64,000 nt of DNA from Nitratireductor mangrovi (GCF_007922615.2 NZ_CP042301.2:930001-994000); one strand, 5' to 3'; shown: positions 1 to 9,687, counted from the first letter of the stretch. The notes: a model not told the origin generated them from the letters alone. A program made the numbers and translations.

Positions 1-219
1 AAGGATGACCATGTCGAGCAAGAGGGCGCGCATGTCTACGTCGCGCCGGAGGCCAGCCTTTTCCTGCTCGGCACCGAAATGGGCTATGAAGTAACCAAGC
101 TTCGCTCCGGCTTCACCTTCACCAACCCGAACCAGTCGTCGGCCTGTGGCTGCGGCGAATCGGTCGAGTTGAAGCCTGCCGATCTGAAGGCGCTGGCGGA
201 AGCGCGGGCAGGGGCCTGA
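1..219 (+). CDS. HesB/IscA-family iron-sulfur cluster assembly protein (3' part only)
   Basis: The window opens inside this gene; 72 codons in frame 1 run to a TGA at 217-219. The visible part ends with a Ser-Ala-Cys-Gly-Cys-Gly-Glu-Ser segment, the C-terminal CxC signature of A-type Fe-S carriers (IscA, SufA, ErpA). The third family cysteine should lie upstream, outside the window. Such proteins deliver Fe-S clusters to apoproteins in the cytoplasm. In rhizobia a protein of this kind usually ends the suf operon, so SufA is likely, but without the 5' part I cannot separate SufA from other A-type carriers. Confidence 0.85.
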   Translation, partial: KDDHVEQEGAHVYVAPEASLFLLGTEMGYEVTKLRSGFTFTNPNQSSACGCGESVELKPADLKALAEARAGA

Positions 220-286
220 CGGGGACTGTCCCTCACTGCATTCTTTCCCGGCTGACAAGACGGGCCTTGCGCGTCATGATCGACCC

Positions 287-610
287 ATGGACGACGAGCG
301 CATCCAGGAGTTGTTTTCCGGGCTTGGCCCGGTATCGATCCGCCGCATGTTCGGCGGCAAGGGCGTTTACCACAACGGCGTCATCGTCGCGGTGCTGCTG
401 CGCGGAGAACTGATGCTCAAGGGCGACGCGGAAGTTGCGGGCGCGTACGAGGCGGCCGGAGCGAGGCGCTGGACATATGCACACAGGCGCAATGGAAGCC
501 TGGTCGCCATGCCCTACTGGACCGCGCCGGATGATGCTCTCGACGATCCCGACGAAATGGCGGGATGGGCGAGGCTTGCCTATCAAGCCGGGCTGCGGGC
601 CGGCAGATGA
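287..610 (+). CDS. TfoX N-terminal-domain protein
   Basis: A 107-residue protein matching the TfoX/Sxy N-terminal domain: an early Arg-Arg-Met-Phe-Gly-Gly-Lys-Gly-Val-Tyr stretch (about residues 19-28), then an antiparallel strand region and a Met-Pro-Tyr-Trp motif near residue 76. In gammaproteobacteria the family is linked to competence, but stand-alone domains in alphaproteobacteria have no established role. It lies 67 bp after the Fe-S gene, without a strong Shine-Dalgarno. The ATG was chosen because the conserved domain begins within ten residues of it. Confidence 0.8.
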   Translation: MDDERIQELFSGLGPVSIRRMFGGKGVYHNGVIVAVLLRGELMLKGDAEVAGAYEAAGARRWTYAHRRNGSLVAMPYWTAPDDALDDPDEMAGWARLAYQAGLRAGR

Positions 611-726
611 ACGCGGCTGCCGACCGCTGGCGTTGCGAGGCCTGCACGACATCGCGCATCTGCTGGGAATCGAACTTTCGCAGATCGAGAGCCGGGCCGG
701 CCTGATGCACCAGCCGTAGTCGGCCG

Positions 727-2196
727 TCAGACCTTGACCACGACCTTCATGAAGTCGGGCATGTCTTCGCCGAAGCCGATGGGGGCATCGCCAAGTTCGT
801 CCTTGCGGCTGCCCTTGCCGGGCTTTTCCTTGCCGCGGCGGTTGGCATTGTCGGCCTTGATTGCCCTCTTGCGGCCGCTTTTTGCTTCCGCGGGCTTTTC
901 GGTCGGCACTGTTTCTTCGGCCTTCTCGACCGGGGCTTCCCGGCGCGATCTGCCGCGACCCTTTTCGGCCTTGGCGCCGCGCGCGCCGCGGCCACGGCGA
1001 GGGGTTTCCTCCTCGCTTTCCTCGCCAAGCGTGGCGAGGTCGCCATCATGCCATTCGATCGACTTGTCGATCAGTTTCTCGATCGCGTCGACATATTTCC
1101 TGTCGGCGCGGGTGACGATGGTGAAGGCCTTGCCGGTGCGGCCAGCACGACCGGTGCGGCCGATCCGGTGCACATAATCTTCGGCATGGATCGGCACATC
1201 GAAGTTGAAGACATGGCTGACGGCCGGAATGTCGAGGCCGCGCGCCGCCACGTCGGAAGCGACCAGCAGCTTGAGCTTGCCGTCACGGAAATTGGCCAGC
1301 ATTGCCATGCGCGCACGCTGATCCATGTCACCATGCAGCGCGCCTGCGTCGAATTCATGCCGCGTGAGTGAGCGGAAGAGCTCCGACACGTCGACCTTTC
1401 GGTTGCAGAAGATGATGGCGTTGGTGAGTTCGTCTTCCTGTTCGCGGATCAGCTTGCGAAGCGTCTCGCGCTTGTCCCAGGCCTTGCCGCCAGACTTCAC
1501 CAGTTTTTGCGCGACCGTCGAAGCGGTCGTCGCGGCGCGAGCCACCTCGATGCGCACGGGCGCCTGCAGGAACTGTTCGGTCAGCTTGGTGATCTCAGGT
1601 GGCATCGTGGCTGAGAAGAACAGCGTCTGACGCGTGAACGGGATCAGCTTGCAGATGCGCTCGATGTCCGGAATGAAACCCATGTCGAGCATTCGATCGG
1701 CCTCGTCGATGACGAGGATGTCGACGCCGGTCAGAAGCAGCTTGCCGCGCTCGAAATGGTCGAGCAGCCGGCCCGGCGTGGCGATCAGCACGTCGGCGCC
1801 ACGCTCGAGCTTCTTCTCCTGCTCGTCGAAGGATACGCCGCCGATCAGAAGTGCGATGTTCAGCCGGTGGTTCTTGCCGTATTTGATGAAGTTCTCTTCC
1901 ACCTGCGCTGCAAGCTCGCGCGTCGGCTCGAGGATCAGCGTGCGTGGCATGCGCGCACGGGCGCGGCCCTTCTCAAGGCGTGTGATCATCGGCAGCACGA
2001 AGGCGGCGGTCTTGCCGGTCCCGGTCTGCGCGATGCCAAGGACGTCCTTGCCGGCCAGCGCGTGCGGAATGGCGCCGGCCTGGATCGGCGTCGGTGTTGT
2101 GTAGCCGGCGTCGGTGACGGCGGAAAGGACCTTGGGGGACAGTCCAAGGTCTGCGAAACTGGTCGCCGGTTCGGCGTTCTGGTCGTTCGATGACAC
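727..2196 (-). CDS. DEAD-box ATP-dependent RNA helicase (RhlE-like)
   Basis: A 489-residue cytoplasmic helicase that unwinds short RNA duplexes using ATP. All core motifs are visible: Q-motif PTPIQ (about 35-39), motif I AQTGTGKT (56-63), PTRELA (91-96), TPGR (140-143), DEAD (164-167), SAT (195-197), ARGLDI and HRIGRTGR. From about residue 395 there is a basic, low-complexity tail rich in Arg, Lys and Glu, typical of RhlE/DeaD relatives where it tethers the enzyme to RNA. Likely roles are ribosome assembly and cold or mRNA metabolism; the exact subfamily is inferred. It lies downstream of nadK on the same strand with its own probable promoter and leader. Confidence 0.93.
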   Translation of the reverse strand: MSSNDQNAEPATSFADLGLSPKVLSAVTDAGYTTPTPIQAGAIPHALAGKDVLGIAQTGTGKTAAFVLPMITRLEKGRARARMPRTLILEPTRELAAQVEENFIKYGKNHRLNIALLIGGVSFDEQEKKLERGADVLIATPGRLLDHFERGKLLLTGVDILVIDEADRMLDMGFIPDIERICKLIPFTRQTLFFSATMPPEITKLTEQFLQAPVRIEVARAATTASTVAQKLVKSGGKAWDKRETLRKLIREQEDELTNAIIFCNRKVDVSELFRSLTRHEFDAGALHGDMDQRARMAMLANFRDGKLKLLVASDVAARGLDIPAVSHVFNFDVPIHAEDYVHRIGRTGRAGRTGKAFTIVTRADRKYVDAIEKLIDKSIEWHDGDLATLGEESEEETPRRGRGARGAKAEKGRGRSRREAPVEKAEETVPTEKPAEAKSGRKRAIKADNANRRGKEKPGKGSRKDELGDAPIGFGEDMPDFMKVVVKV

Positions 2197-2248
2197 GGTG
2201 TCGATTGTCTTCGGCTTGTGTGGCCGGGCGACGCTGCGCGCGGCTGGG

Positions 2249-2308
2249 ACGAGCGAACTCGCTCGTATTCAATGGCTGGCGTTACGTTGCAGCGCTGGGA
2301 AAGTCAAC
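2249..2308 (-). promoter_or_regulatory. Probable helicase promoter and leader hairpin
   Basis: Reading the minus strand, GTTGAC (2308-2303), a 17-base spacer and GTAACG (2285-2280) resemble a sigma-70 promoter with a good -35 and weak -10. Just downstream is a perfect hairpin, ACGAGCG, loop AACT or its complement, CGCTCGT (2249-2266), in what would be the 5' leader of the RNA helicase mRNA, about 50 bases before its start codon. No termination tract follows it. Promoter and function are inferred. Confidence 0.4.
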
Positions 2309-2395
2309 CGCCGCGGCCACTTCGCGGCCATATCACGCGTCGAAGCGTTAATTTGGGGCGCCGGCGCCAGGTTTCAAGACCCGCAGGGCGCAGCG

Positions 2396-3169
2396 TCAGT
2401 AGCGGAACTGCTCGGACAGGATGCGTTCGTCCCAGCTGTGGCTGGCGTCGAACAGGATCGTTGCGGTCGTGTCACGGGCTTCGCGTACCGTGACGGATAC
2501 CACGGACTTGACCTCGGTATGGTCGGCGACGGCGTTGACCGGACGCTTCTCCGGTTCGAGGATGTCGAAACGGACGGTCGAGCGGTTAGGGATCAGCGCG
2601 CCGCGCCAGCGTCGCGGTCGGAACGCGCTCACCGGCGTCAGCGCCAGGAGCGGCGCCTCCAGCGGCAGGATCGGGCCCTGGGCCGAGAGGTTGTAGGCCG
2701 TCGAACCGGCGGGCGTCGCCACCATGACCCCGTCGCAGATCAGTTCGTCGAGCCGCACATTGTCGTCGATGGTGATGCGTATTTTCGCTGCCTGATAGGA
2801 CTGGCGCAGTAACGACACCTCGTTGATGGCCAGCGCTTCTCCTTCCTTGCCTTCGAGGTCACGCGTTTGCATGCGCAGCGGCCGGATCGTCTCCGCCACT
2901 GCGTCGGCGATACGCTCGCGCAGGGCGGTTTCCTGGTATTCGTTCATCAGGAAACCAATCGTGCCGCGGTTCATGCCGTAGATGCGCCGTCCGGAATTCA
3001 TCATGCTGTGCAGGGTCTGCAGCATGAAGCCGTCGCCGCCGAGCGCCACGATCACGTCGGCGTCCTCTATCCGCTCCTGGCCATAGAGCGACGCAAGGCG
3101 GGTCGCCGCCTCGGCGGCGTCCGGCGTGTCGGCCGAGATGAAGGCAAGACTGGGCGCATTGTCGCTCAT
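2396..3169 (-). CDS. nadK: NAD kinase
   Basis: 257 residues. It phosphorylates NAD+ at the 2'-hydroxyl of the adenosine ribose to make NADP+. The family signature GGDGFML is at 44-50, followed by the conserved Asn-Arg-Gly-Thr-Ile-Gly-Phe-Leu segment and the glycine-rich [17 protein letters not shown] region. Length fits the short bacterial form. A strong Shine-Dalgarno (GGAGGGGAG) precedes the ATG at 3169. Tail-to-head with the helicase gene (199 bp gap), so probably not tightly co-transcribed. Confidence 0.95.
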   Translation of the reverse strand: MSDNAPSLAFISADTPDAAEAATRLASLYGQERIEDADVIVALGGDGFMLQTLHSMMNSGRRIYGMNRGTIGFLMNEYQETALRERIADAVAETIRPLRMQTRDLEGKEGEALAINEVSLLRQSYQAAKIRITIDDNVRLDELICDGVMVATPAGSTAYNLSAQGPILPLEAPLLALTPVSAFRPRRWRGALIPNRSTVRFDILEPEKRPVNAVADHTEVKSVVSVTVREARDTTATILFDASHSWDERILSEQFRY

Positions 3170-3307
3170 GAACTCCCCTCCACATTGCGACCGGACCGTG
3201 CCACGCGGTTAGCACGCGGGCGCGGGCTCGGAAAGCCCGCCGCCGCGCGGCGCCGGGCAGTCCGAAATACCTTTACTGGCATGCACAATGTGCTAACGGA
3301 CGGTCGT

Positions 3308-3383
3308 GCCCTTGTAGCTCAGCTGGTAGAGCAGCGGTTTTGTAAACCGAAGGTCGGCGGTTCGATCCCGTCCGGGGGCACCA
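3308..3383 (+). tRNA. tRNA-Thr (anticodon TGT)
   Basis: A 76-base cloverleaf with encoded CCA. The acceptor stem GCCCTTG pairs with CGGGGGC using two G-U pairs; D arm, TTTGTAA anticodon loop and TTCGATC T-loop are all present. Anticodon TGT reads ACA threonine codons. The outermost anticodon-stem pair (position 27-43) is a G-A mismatch, slightly unusual. It stands alone, 3 kb before the tRNA-Tyr/tRNA-Gly pair. Confidence 0.95.
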
Positions 3384-3607
3384 TTTCCCGCAAGGATGGT
3401 CGACCACCTGGCCTTTTCGGTTGTGGAACCGGGGCGACCCCATATGAGTTCGACCACGGAACCGAGACATGCCAGGTCGGCTCCACCACGCCCAACTGCC
3501 GGCGGTTCCCTCTCGACGGGTTGCCCTGCGTGGCGCTATAGCGCCAGTCACCTGATGCGCGATCTGGCAGGGGCCGGGCTGATCTGAAACGGGAACGCCG
3601 CCGAACA

Positions 3608-5044
3608 ATGACCATTCATCACAACTTCATCGCCGGACGCTGGGCGGAAGGCGCCGAGGCGCAGGACAACGTCAACCCGTCGAACACCGGCGATGTGATC
3701 GGCGAATATGCGCGCGCCGACCGCGAGCAGGCGCTTGAGGCGATCGCCGCGGCCCGCGCCGCCTTTCCCGCCTGGTCGCGCTCGGGCATCCAGCAGCGCC
3801 ACGATATCCTCCAGAAGGTGTCGAGCGAGATCCTTGCGCGCAAGGACGAACTCGGCCGGCTGCTTTCGCGCGAGGAGGGCAAGACGCTTGGCGAAGGCGT
3901 TGGCGAGGTGATGCGCGCCGCGCAGATATTCGACTTCTTCGCCGGCGAGGTGCTGCGGCTTTCGGGCGAGAAGCTGGCCTCGACGCGGCCGGGCATCGAT
4001 GTCGAACTGACGCGCGAGCCGGTCGGTGTGGTGGGTATCATCACGCCGTGGAATTTTCCGGTCGCGATACCGGCCTGGAAGATCGCGCCGGCGCTCGCCT
4101 ACGGCAACACCGTGGTCTTCAAGCCAGCCGAACTCGTGCCGGGTTCGGCCTGGGCGCTTGCCGACATCATCGTGCGCGCCGGCGTGCCGGAGGGCGCTTT
4201 CAACCTTGTCATGGGCCGCGGCGCGGTTGTCGGCGACGCCATCCTGAACGATCCGCGCGTCGACGCCGTCACCTTCACCGGCTCGGTCGCGACCGGCAAG
4301 AAGGTCGCGGCCGCCTGCGTCGGACAGATGAAGAAATTCCAGCTCGAGATGGGCGGCAAGAACCCGCTGGTTGTGCTCGACGATGCCGACCTTGGTATTG
4401 CGGTCGACTGTGCCGTCAACGGCGCCTTCTTCTCCACCGGCCAGCGCTGCACCGCTTCCTCGCGCCTCGTTGTGACGGACGGCATCCACGACCGCTTTGT
4501 CGCGGCTGTCACCGAAAAGCTGAAGGGCCTCGTCGTCGACGACGCCTTGAAGGCCGGCACCCATATCGGGCCGGTGGTCGACCAGGGCCAGCTCGATCAG
4601 GACATTTCCTATATCGACATTGGACGAGAGGAAGGGGCGACGCTTGCCTTCGGCGGCGAGCGGCTGAACCGGGAAAACCCGGGCTTCTACCTGCAGCCGG
4701 CGCTCTTCACCGATACCACGCCCGAGATGCGCATCAATCGCGAGGAGATTTTCGGTCCGGTCGCCAGCGTCCAGCGGGTCAAGGACTACGAAGAGGCGCT
4801 TGCTGCCGCCAACGACACGCCCTTCGGCCTGTCCTCCGGCATCTGCACGACGAGCCTCAAATACGCTTCGCATTTCCGGCGCAACGCCGAGGCCGGCATG
4901 GTGATGGTCAACTTGCCGACGGCCGGCGTCGACTATCATGTCCCTTTCGGAGGCCGCAAAGGCTCCAGCTACGGCCCGCGCGAGCAGGGGCGCTACGCCG
5001 CCGAGTTCTACACCACCGTCAAAACCGCTTACACGCTGCCATAG
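3608..5044 (+). CDS. NAD(P)+-dependent aldehyde dehydrogenase (ketoglutarate-semialdehyde dehydrogenase-like)
   Basis: 478 residues, the usual ALDH length. It would oxidise an aldehyde to a carboxylic acid. Visible signatures: PWNF at 147-150 (oxyanion Asn149), FTGS at 223-226 (cofactor binding), general-base Glu247 in LEMGG, and nucleophile Cys281 in TGQRCTASSR. The C-terminal pattern, with a conserved GVD..VPFGG stretch and a REQG element, resembles 2,5-dioxovalerate (alpha-ketoglutarate semialdehyde) dehydrogenases of sugar and hydroxyproline catabolism. No pathway neighbours are present, so the substrate is inferred only. It interrupts the interval between tRNA-Thr and rlmB. Confidence 0.9.
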   Translation: MTIHHNFIAGRWAEGAEAQDNVNPSNTGDVIGEYARADREQALEAIAAARAAFPAWSRSGIQQRHDILQKVSSEILARKDELGRLLSREEGKTLGEGVGEVMRAAQIFDFFAGEVLRLSGEKLASTRPGIDVELTREPVGVVGIITPWNFPVAIPAWKIAPALAYGNTVVFKPAELVPGSAWALADIIVRAGVPEGAFNLVMGRGAVVGDAILNDPRVDAVTFTGSVATGKKVAAACVGQMKKFQLEMGGKNPLVVLDDADLGIAVDCAVNGAFFSTGQRCTASSRLVVTDGIHDRFVAAVTEKLKGLVVDDALKAGTHIGPVVDQGQLDQDISYIDIGREEGATLAFGGERLNRENPGFYLQPALFTDTTPEMRINREEIFGPVASVQRVKDYEEALAAANDTPFGLSSGICTTSLKYASHFRRNAEAGMVMVNLPTAGVDYHVPFGGRKGSSYGPREQGRYAAEFYTTVKTAYTLP

Positions 5045-5074
5045 CCAGCCGTGGCGGCGCGTACAGCGCGCGGC

Positions 5075-5272
5075 CTACTCCTTTTCCGAAGACCTGGTCA
5101 GCATGGGCCGCGGACCCTCGCGCTTGGCCAGCCTTTGAGGCCACGCGCGCCGGCCGCGCAGCGTTGCGGTCGAACCGTCATCGATGCGTCCGCTATCGAG
5201 CGGATAGGCGCCCCATGGCGTCCAGCGCGTTGCCATCGAACGTGACTTCATCCTCGCAATGAAGGCGGTCAT
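5075..5272 (-). CDS. Possible 65-residue protein of unknown function
   Basis: An unrecognised 65-residue basic ORF. Its support is translational: a textbook Shine-Dalgarno AGGAGG lies five bases upstream of the ATG at 5272. The protein is rich in Arg, has no hydrophobic segment and no cysteine, and shows no motif I know. It occupies most of the otherwise empty interval between the aldehyde dehydrogenase and rlmB and reads in the same direction as rlmB, 74 bp downstream of it. It could be a small regulatory or RNA-binding protein, or a chance ORF in GC-rich DNA. Confidence 0.4.
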   Translation of the reverse strand: MTAFIARMKSRSMATRWTPWGAYPLDSGRIDDGSTATLRGRRAWPQRLAKREGPRPMLTRSSEKE

Positions 5273-5346
5273 CGGAACCTCCTGATCGAGGCCGATGTGA
5301 TGACATGCAATCGGTTCGCAATTGCGGCGCGCAGATGACAGTCGCG

Positions 5347-6204
5347 TTACCGAAGGCGCCCGAGATGTCCACGCGCAGCATAAAGCGCGATCGCGGCCGC
5401 ATTCGAGACGTTGAGCGAATGGATTGGCCCCGGCACGGTAAGCCTCGCCAGTCGATGGATGGTCTCCCTCGTCTTGTGGCGCAGACCCTTGCCCTCCGCG
5501 CCGAGAACCAGCGCGATGCGTTCGCCGGCAAGAGCGGCTTCGAGTTCTTCGGTGCCTTCCGAGTCGAGGCCGAGCGTTGTGAAGCCGGACGCATGCAACT
5601 CCTCGATCCCCGCGGCCAGGTTCCGCACCATGATCAGATCGATATGTTCCAGCGCCCCAGACGCGGATTTGGCGAGGACGCCCGTCTCGGACGGGCTGTG
5701 ACGGGCGGTCGTGATCAGGGCGCCGGCACCAAGCGCTACCGCCGTGCGCAGGATGGCACCGACATTATGCGGGTCGGTGACCTGGTCAAGCACCACGACA
5801 AGGTCGGTTTCGCCAAGCGCGGAGAGCGGCTTGGGCGTCAGCGGTTCAGCCTCGGCGAGGACACCCTGGTGGACGGCTTCGCTGCCGACGATACGGTCGA
5901 TCGTACGCGGGTCCGTGATCTCGACCGGGAAGGGCAGGGCATCCGGCTCTCCGGCGTCGAGCCGCGCCAGCGCATTGCGGGTGACGAGCAGACGTATGAT
6001 CTTGCGTTGAGGGTTGGCGATCGCCGCACTGACCGTGTGCAGGCCGTAAAGATGTACCAGGCCATCCGCCGGAGCGACAGCTTGCTCGCGGGGGCGCGTC
6101 CCGGTCCTGTTCGGGCTTGGCGCTCCCTTGCGGTCGCGATGCGCGCGCCGAAGCCGCGCGTAGTGGCTGTCTTTGGCTGAGCCGGGTTTTTTGCCGTCGT
6201 TCAT
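5347..6204 (-). CDS. rlmB: 23S rRNA (guanosine-2'-O-)-methyltransferase RlmB, TrmH/SpoU family
   Basis: 285 residues using the ATG at 6204; the frame is open to 6294 but that extension has no family character. SpoU methyltransferases use S-adenosylmethionine bound in a trefoil knot. The three signature motifs are clear: DQVTDPHNVGAILRTA (motif 1), VLGAEGKGLR (motif 2) and IHSLNVSNAAAIALY (motif 3). The N-terminal 75 residues include a basic tail and the start of the L30e-like substrate-binding domain. It probably methylates G2251 of 23S rRNA, stabilising the peptidyl-transferase P loop. It fits a translation-rich neighbourhood. Confidence 0.92.
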   Translation of the reverse strand: MNDGKKPGSAKDSHYARLRRAHRDRKGAPSPNRTGTRPREQAVAPADGLVHLYGLHTVSAAIANPQRKIIRLLVTRNALARLDAGEPDALPFPVEITDPRTIDRIVGSEAVHQGVLAEAEPLTPKPLSALGETDLVVVLDQVTDPHNVGAILRTAVALGAGALITTARHSPSETGVLAKSASGALEHIDLIMVRNLAAGIEELHASGFTTLGLDSEGTEELEAALAGERIALVLGAEGKGLRHKTRETIHRLARLTVPGPIHSLNVSNAAAIALYAARGHLGRLR

Positions 6205-6387
6205 GGCGCCTCTATATCGCCGATCAGCGCCGCTGCATACGGCTCGCTGGACCGTGCTAAGGCGGCGATCTTTCGGTTGACACGATTGGACCATGCCGCC
6301 ATAAGGCGCTTCGCGGAATTCCGGGCCGGCAAGCCGTTGTCCCGGGAGGCGCGGGCAATCCGCGTCACGAGGCTCCGGCGCAGTTTC

Positions 6388-6472
6388 GGAGGGGTGTCCG
6401 AGTGGTTAAAGGAGACGGACTGTAAATCCGTTGGCTAAGCCTACGCTGGTTCGAATCCAGCCCCCTCCACCA
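6388..6472 (+). tRNA. tRNA-Tyr (anticodon GTA)
   Basis: An 85-base class II tRNA with a long variable arm and encoded CCA. Acceptor stem GGAGGGG pairs perfectly with CCCCTCC; the anticodon loop CTGTAAA carries GTA. It forms a pair with tRNA-Gly 24 bases downstream, the conserved arrangement ahead of tuf in many proteobacteria. Confidence 0.97.
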
Positions 6473-6496
6473 CTGCACGCCGGAAGCCGAAGGACC

Positions 6497-6570
6497 GCGG
6501 GTATAGCTCAATGGTAGAGCAGCAGCCTTCCAAGCTGAATATGCGGGTTCGATTCCCGCTACCCGCTCCA
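6497..6570 (+). tRNA. tRNA-Gly (anticodon TCC)
   Basis: A 74-base cloverleaf with encoded CCA. Acceptor GCGGGTA pairs perfectly with TACCCGC; anticodon loop CTTCCAA gives TCC, reading GGA and GGG glycine codons. Probably co-transcribed with tRNA-Tyr. Confidence 0.97.
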
Positions 6571-6728
6571 GAGTCCGAACCAGCGGTCCGCTGATCTGTC
6601 AAAGTGTTGATGGACAAGCGTGACAGCTAAGACGGCGCGCGTACCGCTCCTCCGCCCTTGAAATGCCGCAATTCGCGCGCCGCTATCAAGCTGCTGCCCA
6701 CGCCATGTGGGTGTCCGGAGTCCCTTCC

Positions 6729-7007
6729 ATGTTTCCCATACGCAAGGTTCGCGTGGCGTCGGACGTCGTCCCCGCTCGCGTCATTACGTTCGCTTCCCTG
6801 CTCGGCTTCTTTTCGGTGACGGTCCTGATTTGCGGCCAGTTGGCGGCGATCGAAGTGGTCACGATCTATTCCGTCGCTTCGCTTCTCCATCTGCCGCGAC
6901 TGCTCGTGATGGTGCTCGCAGTCCTCGTCGGCATTCCCACACTGTGGCTCTGCTGGAAGGTGGCATGGCTTGCCTTCGAGGCCGAGACTGCCCCGGAAAA
7001 CAACTGA
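6729..7007 (+). CDS. Small membrane protein of unknown function
   Basis: 92 residues from the ATG at 6729, which has a GGAG about eight bases upstream; the frame extends to 6663 but the extra 22 residues look non-coding. After a short basic N-terminus it has two long hydrophobic stretches (about residues 19-42 and 50-75), so it is probably a two-pass inner-membrane protein with a short acidic C-terminus. I do not recognise a family. It sits between tRNA-Gly and tuf, where the E. coli cluster has only another tRNA. Confidence 0.55.
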   Translation: MFPIRKVRVASDVVPARVITFASLLGFFSVTVLICGQLAAIEVVTIYSVASLLHLPRLLVMVLAVLVGIPTLWLCWKVAWLAFEAETAPENN

Positions 7008-7047
7008 TCCGGCTGTTGGCGCGCGTGGCATCCGCCCCCGATTCTCC

Positions 7048-7076
7048 CTTGTCTTTTGCGGTCTTTGTCGCTAATC
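7048..7076 (+). promoter_or_regulatory. Probable tuf copy 1 promoter
   Basis: CTTGTC (7048-7053) and CTAATC (7071-7076) are separated by 17 bases, close to the rhizobial housekeeping pattern CTTGAC-N17-CTATAT. The expected start is near 7083, leaving a leader of about 40 bases before the tuf ATG at 7126. Confidence 0.4.
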
Positions 7077-7125
7077 GCCCCCAATCCGAACCGCATTCCA
7101 GTTCTGATCGCCAGGGAAAGAGACG

Positions 7126-8301
<1,176 letters not shown>

Positions 8302-8336
8302 CGCCTTCGTCGACCGCCGACGAGAACGGCGAAACG

Positions 8337-8362
8337 GGGCGGCCATTCGGGTCGCCCTTTTT
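8337..8362 (+). terminator. Intrinsic terminator after tuf copy 1
   Basis: Stem GGGCGGCC (8337-8344) and GGTCGCCC (8350-8357) with loop ATTCG and one G-T pair, directly followed by five Ts. It separates tuf from tRNA-Trp. Confidence 0.85.
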
Positions 8363-8435
8363 CGTTCTGCCGGGCATCGCGCTCTTTACAGACGCGAAGG
8401 AAGACCTTAGGAAGCGCTGCCGCGCGTGACGCGCT

Positions 8436-8511
<76 letters not shown>

Positions 8512-8603
8512 GTTTCGCCGGGTGCGAAGCAAAAGTTCGATATCGGCTGCTCTGCGGGACGAATGGATGGTTCCGTCGGCAACGACACCACGCTGAAATG
8601 CCC

Positions 8604-8632
8604 CTTGCATGACCTGCCGATCGGGTCTATGT
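8604..8632 (+). promoter_or_regulatory. Probable secE-nusG promoter
   Basis: CTTGCA (8604-8609), a 17-base spacer and CTATGT (8627-8632) match the rhizobial CTTGAC-N17-CTATAT consensus at five of six bases in each hexamer. Start near 8639 would give a leader of about 165 bases. The rest of the 293-base gap from tRNA-Trp to secE holds no convincing gene. Confidence 0.5.
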
Positions 8633-8804
8633 ACGGCCATTCAGACTCATGGTGTGCGGAGCCGGAAATGGCTTTGCGCGCCTTTATTGCATGGGCAGTA
8701 GCGCCGATTCGGCGGTTGGCGCTGTCGCCCGCGCGTACTTACTTCTCCCTTTAGGGAGTATCCGGAAAGTCCGGCCAACGGGCTTCCTTGAAACAGAGCG
8801 GCAG

Positions 8805-9008
8805 ATGGCGTCAAAAACTTCTAATCCTTTCGTTTTCCTGCAGCAGGTGCGGCAGGAAACGTCCAAGGTCACGTGGCCTTCGCGGCGCGAGACGATGATT
8901 TCCACCATCATGGTGCTGATCTTCGCGTGTATCGCGGCTCTTTTCTTTTTTGCCGCCGATCAGGTTCTCGCGCTTGGCGTGGAACTGGTCCTTGGCATCG
9001 GACGATAA
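8805..9008 (+). CDS. secE: Preprotein translocase subunit SecE
   Basis: 67 residues, the short single-spanning form of SecE. An amphipathic N-terminal region with the conserved Glu-Thr-Ser-Lys-Val-Thr-Trp-Pro-Ser-Arg segment (about 17-26) precedes one transmembrane helix (about 34-60). It clamps SecY in the inner membrane. The ATG at 8805 is chosen over the longer open frame from 8649, whose extra 52 residues are unlike SecE. nusG follows after 26 bases, the universal secE-nusG pair. Confidence 0.96.
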   Translation: MASKTSNPFVFLQQVRQETSKVTWPSRRETMISTIMVLIFACIAALFFFAADQVLALGVELVLGIGR

Positions 9009-9034
9009 CCGGCTTTTACGGGAGAGCGCCTGAC

Positions 9035-9562
9035 ATGACCGCGCGGTGGTACATCGTCCACGCTTATTCGAACTTCGAGAAGAAGGTCGCCGAGGACATC
9101 GAGAACAAGGCCAAGCAGAAGGGCCTTGGCTCCCATATCGAGCAGGTGGTCGTGCCGACCGAAAAGGTCGTCGAGGTTCGTCGTGGCCGCAAGGTCGACG
9201 CCGAGCGCAAGTTCTTCCCGGGCTATGTGCTGGTGCGCGCCAACCTCACCGACGCGGTGTTTTCGCTGATCAAGAATACCCCCAAGGTGACCGGTTTCCT
9301 CGGCGATTCCAAACCGGTGCCGATCACCGACGCCGAGGCCGAGCGTATCCTCACCCAGGTGCAGGAGGGCGTGGAGCGGCCGAAGCCGTCGATCACCTTC
9401 GAGATCGGCGAGCAGGTGCGGGTTTCGGACGGTCCGTTCGCCTCCTTCAACGGGCACGTCCAGGAAGTCGACGAGGAGCGCTCGCGGCTCAAGGTCGAGG
9501 TCTCGATCTTCGGCCGCGCGGTGCCGGTCGATCTGGAATTCGGTCAGGTGGAGAAAGCCTGA
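9035..9562 (+). CDS. nusG: Transcription termination/antitermination factor NusG
   Basis: 175 residues. The NGN domain starts immediately (Trp-Tyr-Ile-Val-His-Ala-Tyr-Ser), with the conserved FPGYVLV segment near residue 56; a KOW motif follows near residues 125-150 (VRVSDGPFASFNGHV). It binds RNA polymerase, reduces pausing, and couples it to Rho or the ribosome. The open frame extends upstream to 8873 but overlaps secE, so the ATG at 9035 is used. Confidence 0.97.
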   Translation: MTARWYIVHAYSNFEKKVAEDIENKAKQKGLGSHIEQVVVPTEKVVEVRRGRKVDAERKFFPGYVLVRANLTDAVFSLIKNTPKVTGFLGDSKPVPITDAEAERILTQVQEGVERPKPSITFEIGEQVRVSDGPFASFNGHVQEVDEERSRLKVEVSIFGRAVPVDLEFGQVEKA

Positions 9563-9687
9563 TCGAACGCGGCCGGAAGATCCGGCCGGAATCGGTGGGA
9601 GGAAAGGCGGCTTGGCCGGCCGTTCGATCCGTACCACCAGACTGCAGCCGCCGGCTCGGCCGGCACGTGAAACAAGGCAGATGAGAA

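Noticed and set aside
435..719. 94-residue + frame overlapping the TfoX gene, whose tail vaguely recalls DUF1127
   Set aside because: Overlaps a well-supported gene, lacks a separate start signal, and the resemblance is limited to a short helix.
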